Positions 59,479 through 64,000 of a stretch of DNA of 64,000 bases are shown piece by piece. Position 1 is the stretch's first letter; the number at the start of each line of letters is the position of its first letter. Source of the stretch: Haemophilus parainfluenzae (GTDB lineage Bacteria; Pseudomonadota; Gammaproteobacteria; Enterobacterales; Pasteurellaceae); NCBI RefSeq assembly GCF_003252795.1, contig NZ_QEPQ01000003.1, positions 310,001-374,000 on the forward strand. Reading direction: 5' to 3'. The notes beneath the pieces are model-generated. The model was not told the DNA's origin and made no database searches. It saw only the letters and a program-made list of their open reading frames with translations. A program made the translations under genes and the position numbers.

Positions 59479-60528
59479 ATGTCGAATGTATTTTTTATTC
59501 TGTTGTTAGCCGTAGGCTTTGCTGGTTGGAAAGTGTTAGATTATTTCCAACTGCCTAACACATTCAGTATTTTATTGCTGATTTTAACTGCACTTTCCGG
59601 CATTTTATGGTGTTATCACCGCTTTGCCGTGATGCCGAGACGTCGTCGTCAAATTGCACGCGCAGAACAACGTTCAGGCAAAGCATTAACAGACGAAGAA
59701 AAAGCGAAAATTGAGCCTATTTCAGAAGGTTCAGAATTTATTTCTTCGCTTTTCCCTGTGTTATCCGTGGTATTTCTTGTGCGTTCATTTATTTTTGAAC
59801 CATTCCAAATTCCATCAGGATCAATGGAAGCGACGTTGCGCGTAGGGGATTTCCTCGTTGTTAATAAATATACTTATGGTATTAAAGACCCCATTTTCCA
59901 AAATACGATTATTGAAGGTAACAAACCAGAACGTGGTGATGTAATTGTGTTTAAAGCGCCGGAACAAGCGTTACTTCGTACAAGTTTAGGGGCAACGCGA
60001 GCCGCTTATGCTGAAAATCTTGCATTAACATCTAAAAACAATATGTCTGGTGTAGATTACATTAAACGTATTGTCGGGAAAGGCGGTGACCGCATTATCC
60101 TTGATGTTGAAAAAAATGCTTTAACACTGGTTTATGGCAAAGATGGCAAACCTTGCGAAGTAGATTGCCAAACTAAAGCGTTTGAATATAAACAAGAACC
60201 TACAAATCCAGCATTCCCAACGCAAGTGGAATATTTGGAAATTGGTGACGTGACCCATAGTATTTTAGTGGAGCCAATGCGCCGTTATTCGGGGATTGAA
60301 TTCTATCCACAAGAAGGCTTACCTACTGCAGAATGGATTGTGCCTGAAGGGCAATATTTTGTGATGGGGGATAACCGTGATCATAGTGATGACAGCCGTT
60401 TTTGGGGATTTGTACCAGAAAAAAATATCGTGGGTAAAGCCACTTATATTTGGATGAGTTTAGAAAAAGAACCAAATGAGTGGCCTACAGGCTTCCGTTT
60501 AGACCGTTTCTTTACAAAAATTAATTAA
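59479..60528 (+). CDS. lepB: Signal peptidase I
   Basis: Cleaves Sec and Tat signal peptides at the outer face of the inner membrane. The 349-residue protein has two N-terminal helices (about residues 3-19 and 27-47) and a third at about 90-104. The catalytic Ser115 is in [15 protein letters not shown], Lys196 in [14 protein letters not shown], and box E reads [19 protein letters not shown]. The insert at about residues 165-190 is longer than in minimal enzymes. AGGAAAG lies before the ATG at 59479. The order lepA-lepB-rnc-era is the standard operon. Confidence 0.97.
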   Translation: MSNVFFILLLAVGFAGWKVLDYFQLPNTFSILLLILTALSGILWCYHRFAVMPRRRRQIARAEQRSGKALTDEEKAKIEPISEGSEFISSLFPVLSVVFLVRSFIFEPFQIPSGSMEATLRVGDFLVVNKYTYGIKDPIFQNTIIEGNKPERGDVIVFKAPEQALLRTSLGATRAAYAENLALTSKNNMSGVDYIKRIVGKGGDRIILDVEKNALTLVYGKDGKPCEVDCQTKAFEYKQEPTNPAFPTQVEYLEIGDVTHSILVEPMRRYSGIEFYPQEGLPTAEWIVPEGQYFVMGDNRDHSDDSRFWGFVPEKNIVGKATYIWMSLEKEPNEWPTGFRLDRFFTKIN

Positions 60529-60529
60529 T

Positions 60530-61213
60530 ATGAATCATTTAGATCGCCTAGAACGAAAAATTGGTTATCAATTTTCCGATCTAAAACACTTAAAATTGGC
60601 ACTGACACACCGCAGTGCCTCCACTCAACATAATGAACGCCTAGAATTCCTAGGCGATTCGATTCTCAATTATGTCATCGCAGACGCGCTTTATCATCAA
60701 TTCCCTCGTTGTAATGAAGGTGAACTGAGCAGAATGCGTGCCACATTAGTTCGTGAGCCAACCCTGGCGATGATTGCCCGCAATTTTGAGCTTGGGGATT
60801 ATATGTCCTTAGGTTCTGGTGAATTGAAAAGTGGTGGCTTTCGTCGTGAATCTATTTTGGCGGATTGTGTTGAAGCGGTAATTGGCGCAATGGCATTAGA
60901 TTCAAGCTTTGATAAAGCAGCAGATATTGTGCGTAGTTGGTATAAAACTTTACTCGCCGAAATTAAACCGGGTGATAACCAAAAAGATGCCAAAACGCGC
61001 TTGCAAGAGTATTTACAAGGTAAGCATTTTGCCTTACCAACCTATGAAGTAATCAAAATTGAAGGCGAAGCCCATTGCCAAACCTTCACCGTAGAATGTA
61101 CAGTAAAAAACGTACCCAATATTGACCGCACTTTTATCGCGAAAGGTTCTAGCCGCCGTAAAGCAGAACAAGCGGCCGCAGAACAAATCTTAAAAACATT
61201 GGAAATTAAATGA
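60530..61213 (+). CDS. rnc: Ribonuclease III
   Basis: Double-strand-specific endonuclease for rRNA and mRNA processing. The 227-residue protein has the signature [18 protein letters not shown] with the metal-binding acidic residues, [14 protein letters not shown], and a C-terminal double-stranded RNA-binding domain (from about residue 155) with [16 protein letters not shown]. The ATG is only one base after the lepB stop. It overlaps era by four bases (ATGA). An uptake signal is within it near 61120. Confidence 0.98.
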   Translation: MNHLDRLERKIGYQFSDLKHLKLALTHRSASTQHNERLEFLGDSILNYVIADALYHQFPRCNEGELSRMRATLVREPTLAMIARNFELGDYMSLGSGELKSGGFRRESILADCVEAVIGAMALDSSFDKAADIVRSWYKTLLAEIKPGDNQKDAKTRLQEYLQGKHFALPTYEVIKIEGEAHCQTFTVECTVKNVPNIDRTFIAKGSSRRKAEQAAAEQILKTLEIK

Positions 61214-62124
61214 GCGAATTAAATCAAGAACAAGAGACCTATTGTGGCTTTATTGCTATCGTAGGCCGCCCAAATGTAGGGAAATCTACCCTGTTAAATA
61301 AAATTTTGGGACAAAAAATCTCGATTACGTCTCGCAAGGCGCAAACTACGCGTCACCGTATTGTGGGAATTAAAACGGAAGGTATCTACCAAGAAATTTA
61401 CGTGGATACGCCGGGGCTTCATATTGAAGAAAAACGCGCGATTAACCGTTTAATGAACCGTGCAGCAAGCTCGGCAATCGGGGATGTAGATCTCATTATT
61501 TTCGTCGTGGATGGTACACATTGGAATGCCGATGATGAAATGGTGTTAAACAAATTACGTAATGCGAAAGCACCTGTCGTACTTGCCATCAACAAAGTTG
61601 ATAATATTAAGAATAAAGATGATTTATTGCCATTTATTACAGATTTAGGCAGCAAGTTTAACTTTGCTCACATTGTGCCGATTTCTGCACAACGTGGTAA
61701 TAATGTCCATCAATTAGAGAAAATTGTTCGTCAATCATTACGTAAAGGCGTTCACCACTTCCCAGAGGATTATGTAACGGACCGTTCACAGCGTTTTATG
61801 GCGTCAGAAATTATTCGTGAAAAATTAATGCGTTTCACAGGGGAAGAGCTACCTTATTCGGTAACGGTTGAAATTGAACAATTTAAAGTAAATGAGCGTG
61901 GTACTTATGAAATCAATGGCTTGATTTTAGTTGAACGCGAAGGCCAAAAGAAAATGGTGATCGGTGCTCAAGGGCAAAAAATTAAAACTATTGGTATGGA
62001 AGCGCGTGCTGACATGGAACGCTTATTTGATAATAAAGTACACCTTGAACTTTGGGTAAAAGTGAAGTCAGGTTGGGCAGACGATGAACGTGCCTTAAGA
62101 AGTTTAGGTTATATGGATGAATAA
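61210..62124 (+). CDS. era: GTPase Era
   Basis: Essential GTPase for 30S subunit maturation. The 304-residue protein has [16 protein letters not shown] (G1), [11 protein letters not shown] (switch I), DTPGLH (G3) and NKVD (G4), and a C-terminal KH domain with [21 protein letters not shown] overlaps the rnc stop. There is no recO or pdxJ downstream as in E. coli; instead a phospholipid-type cluster starts 78 bases on. Confidence 0.98.
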   Translation: MSELNQEQETYCGFIAIVGRPNVGKSTLLNKILGQKISITSRKAQTTRHRIVGIKTEGIYQEIYVDTPGLHIEEKRAINRLMNRAASSAIGDVDLIIFVVDGTHWNADDEMVLNKLRNAKAPVVLAINKVDNIKNKDDLLPFITDLGSKFNFAHIVPISAQRGNNVHQLEKIVRQSLRKGVHHFPEDYVTDRSQRFMASEIIREKLMRFTGEELPYSVTVEIEQFKVNERGTYEINGLILVEREGQKKMVIGAQGQKIKTIGMEARADMERLFDNKVHLELWVKVKSGWADDERALRSLGYMDE

Positions 62125-62202
62125 AAAACTTGAGTAATACTCTATACCGTCCTATTATTAGAAACATATTTATGTTTTTTAATAAAAACAAGGAGATGGT
62201 AG

Positions 62203-62808
62203 ATGAGTATCTATGCTTTAAAACCCAAATTTCAGAATTTACTTCGGCCTTTAGTTAGGCAATTAGCGGCAAAAGGCGTAACAGCAAATCAAGTTACGCT
62301 AATTGCCTGCTTACTTTCTATTTTACTCGGTGTGGTTCTCGCACTATTTCCGACATTTTCTTCTCTTTTCTTCCTTATCCCTATTTGGTTGTTTTTGCGT
62401 ATGGCGTTGAATGCCATTGATGGCATGCTCGCACGTGAATTTAATCAAAAAAGTCGATTAGGGGGGTATCTTAATGAAATTACTGATGTCGTCTCTGATG
62501 CAGCACTTTACCTTCCTTTTGCTTTTGTCGCGCCTTTTGATGGTATTCAAATCTCAAGTATTATTTGGCTTGCCGCGTTGAGTGAGTTATGTGGCATTTT
62601 AGGGCAAGTTCAAGGCAAAACGCGTCGTTATGATGGCCCAATGGGTAAAAGTGATCGTGCATTCGTATTTGGTGTGCTCGGTTTACTCTATGCGGTGAAT
62701 GGTAGTTTGCATTCACTTTTCTGGTGGGTAGCTAATATCGTCATTATCTTGCTCATTGTGACTTGTATTAAGCGAGTAAAAAATGGTTTAGCCGAAGTGA
62801 CGGAATAA
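62203..62808 (+). CDS. CDP-alcohol phosphatidyltransferase family protein, YnbA-like
   Basis: Inner membrane protein of 201 residues with about six helices. The family motif is present as NAIDGMLAREF followed by RLGGYLNEITDVVSD. The canonical sequence is D-x2-DG-x2-AR-x8-G-x3-D-x3-D; here the first and third aspartates are Asn. E. coli YnbA, as I recall it, has the same two Asn, so this marks the YnbA branch rather than damage. The product is unknown. AAGGAGA precedes the ATG at 62203. It is followed by an acyltransferase and a CdsA-like gene, a three-gene membrane lipid set. Confidence 0.85.
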   Translation: MSIYALKPKFQNLLRPLVRQLAAKGVTANQVTLIACLLSILLGVVLALFPTFSSLFFLIPIWLFLRMALNAIDGMLAREFNQKSRLGGYLNEITDVVSDAALYLPFAFVAPFDGIQISSIIWLAALSELCGILGQVQGKTRRYDGPMGKSDRAFVFGVLGLLYAVNGSLHSLFWWVANIVIILLIVTCIKRVKNGLAEVTE

Positions 62809-62819
62809 TAGGAGCAAAT

Positions 62820-63452
62820 ATGTTTGCGAGATTAATCGATTTTTTATTGTGTCGCTTTGCTTCTTTTATTACAGGCGTTCGACCACAACCTGCAATTGCA
62901 GAACAATCTTCAGAAGGGCATCGTGTCTATTTTGCCAATCATAATAGTCATGGGGATTTTATCTTACTTTGGATTTCATTGCCTTATGAAGTGAGAAAGC
63001 AAACCCGCCCTGTTGCAGGCAAAGATTATTGGACGAAAGGCGCAATTCGTCGCTTTTTAGCCTATAAAGTGTTCAATATGTTACTGATTGAACGTAATAG
63101 CCAAGATCCAAAAGCTGCCATACGACAAATGAGTGAAGCATTAGTCAATGACTCCCTGATTATTTTTCCTGAAGGAACTCGTAAGATGGATGATGATTTC
63201 CCACTTCAACCATTTAAAAGCGGATTGTTTTATTTAGCCAAAGAAAATCCTGATTGTGAGTTTGTGCCCGTTTGGATTAGTAATATGAATAATGTTTTAC
63301 CAAAAGGCTTTATTTTACCGATCCCATTGTTATGTGATCTTTATGTGGGCGAGCCATTAAAGATTGGGGCAGATGAAACTAAAGAGGTGTTTCTGACACG
63401 TGCTCAATTGGCATTATTAAGTTTAAACGTCAGTGAAAAAGGCAAATCTTAG
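62820..63452 (+). CDS. PlsC-like 1-acyl-glycerol-3-phosphate acyltransferase family
   Basis: A 210-residue acyltransferase with the HX4D motif in YFANHNSHGDFILLW, VFNMLLIERNSQDPK (motif II), IFPEGTRKMDDDFPLQPFK (motif III, FPEGTR), and FVPVWISNM (motif IV). Shorter than PlsC (about 245) and different in sequence, so it is probably not the main PlsC. Substrate unknown; its neighbours suggest a role in an alternative phospholipid route. AGGAGC precedes the ATG at 62820, 11 bases after the YnbA-like gene, and the same ribosome sequence repeats before the next gene. Confidence 0.87.
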   Translation: MFARLIDFLLCRFASFITGVRPQPAIAEQSSEGHRVYFANHNSHGDFILLWISLPYEVRKQTRPVAGKDYWTKGAIRRFLAYKVFNMLLIERNSQDPKAAIRQMSEALVNDSLIIFPEGTRKMDDDFPLQPFKSGLFYLAKENPDCEFVPVWISNMNNVLPKGFILPIPLLCDLYVGEPLKIGADETKEVFLTRAQLALLSLNVSEKGKS

Positions 63453-63461
63453 GAGCAAATG

Positions 63462-64000
63462 ATGACAGAAATATGGCAACTCTTCGGTGGTTTATTTATC
63501 GCCTTAATTTTTGCTTCCTCAGTGGGATATATTTTAAAACGCAGATCGGGTGTGGATACACCGAATAGCGTTATTGATAACCTGAATGCACGCATCAATG
63601 CTTGGTGGGTGATGATTGGGATTATCTTTATTGCGAGTTTATTGGGCTTTTATGGCGTGATTGGGCTATTTTTGATTATTTCATTTATGGGATTGCGTGA
63701 GTTTCTTTCTCTATTGAATATTCGGCGAGGCGATCATCTTGCGCTAGCCGCTTGTTTTTATGTGATCTTACCATTGCAATATTTTTTAGTCGCCATTGAT
63801 TGGTTTAGCATGTTCACAATTTTCATTCCAGTATATGGCTTCTTATTTTTACCTATTCTGTCGGCATTACTCGGCGATCCGGCGCATTTCTTAGATCGTT
63901 CAACGAAAATTCAGTGGGCATTGATGATTAGTGTATTCTGTATTTCACATATTCCCGCTTTATTGACCCTTGATATCTCTGGTTATGAAGGAAAAAATCT
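63462..64000 (+). CDS. Phosphatidate cytidylyltransferase family protein, YnbB-like (3' end cut)
   Basis: The frame is open from the ATG at 63462 to the window end (about 179 residues). AGGAGCAAATG is upstream, with a tandem ATG at 63459; spacing favours 63462. It is highly hydrophobic with at least five to six helices, and the stretch GLREFLSLLNIRRGDH fits the CdsA family (F-x-x-x-REF region). Together with the YnbA-like gene it matches the E. coli ynbA-ynbB pair, here with a PlsC-like gene inserted between. The catalytic C-terminal signature lies outside the window. Confidence 0.75.
   Translation, partial: MTEIWQLFGGLFIALIFASSVGYILKRRSGVDTPNSVIDNLNARINAWWVMIGIIFIASLLGFYGVIGLFLIISFMGLREFLSLLNIRRGDHLALAACFYVILPLQYFLVAIDWFSMFTIFIPVYGFLFLPILSALLGDPAHFLDRSTKIQWALMISVFCISHIPALLTLDISGYEGKN

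Noticed and set aside
62266-62470. Loss-of-function reading of the YnbA-like protein because of missing aspartates
   Set aside because: The same Asn positions are recalled in E. coli YnbA, so they look like a subfamily trait, not damage.

Overview
The window reads as a chromosomal segment of a Haemophilus-type member of the Pasteurellaceae, most like H. parainfluenzae or a near relative. About 47 copies (counted by eye) of the 9-base DNA uptake signal AAGTGCGGT / ACCGCACTT are scattered over both strands. Protein sequences and gene blocks match H. influenzae gene order as I remember it: secF-secD-yajC, lipA-lipB-ybeD-dacA-rlpA-rodA-mrdA-rlmH-rsfS, mreBCD, pilABCD next to ampD, rppH-lgt-thyA-tadA, and ung/grcA/lepA-lepB-rnc-era. 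The species call is inference. The sequence is low in GC except for a few short patches in the accessory region.

Layout. 1-3.7 kb: 3' part of clpB, mogA, glnB and a TqsA-like permease. 3.7-11.4 kb (minus): secF, secD, yajC, a TusA-like protein, a hemerythrin-like protein, tgt and queA, with a plus-strand Tat-type exported aminotransferase lying between tgt and queA. 11.4-15.7 kb is an accessory scar: a broken Ogr/Delta-type zinc finger gene, an unknown 252-aa protein, a broken signal-peptide ORF, two tiny ORFs, an ImmA/IrrE plus XRE regulator pair, the tail of a Mu Mor-type activator, and a decayed type I-C cas3. 15.7-20.2 kb: trhP, a PurR-box purine permease and ppa, followed by a truncated GH-E nuclease toxin with an ankyrin-repeat partner. 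20.3-29 kb: a subtilisin-type autotransporter, galE, ampG, adk and a YdgA-like protein.

29-37.2 kb (minus): lipoate genes and the elongasome/PBP2 cluster. 37.3-43.8 kb: an AspT/YidE-type transporter, an SbmA-like ABC exporter and mreBCD. 43.9-50.1 kb (minus): rhlB, a frameshifted acetyltransferase, yacG, coaE and the type IV pilus genes pilD-C-B-A, whose upstream region carries a textbook competence CRP-S site. 50.3-54.9 kb: ampD, a 480-bp gap with a dense cluster of DnaA boxes, rppH, a TauE-like permease, lgt, thyA and tadA. 54.9-64 kb: ung (minus), grcA, two lipoproteins (one protein E-like), lepA-lepB-rnc-era, and the start of a ynbA / plsC-like / ynbB-like phospholipid cluster cut by the window edge.

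Main themes are envelope growth (PBP2, RodA, MreBCD, DacA, RlpA, AmpG/AmpD recycling), protein export (SecDF-YajC, LepB, Lgt) and natural transformation (uptake signals, CRP-S site, PilABCD). The most unusual points are the cas3/Mor chimeric relic, the orphan toxin-immunity pair after ppa, the DnaA-box cluster upstream of rppH, and the putatively exported PLP aminotransferase. I found no tRNA or rRNA gene, no complete insertion sequence and no CRISPR array.
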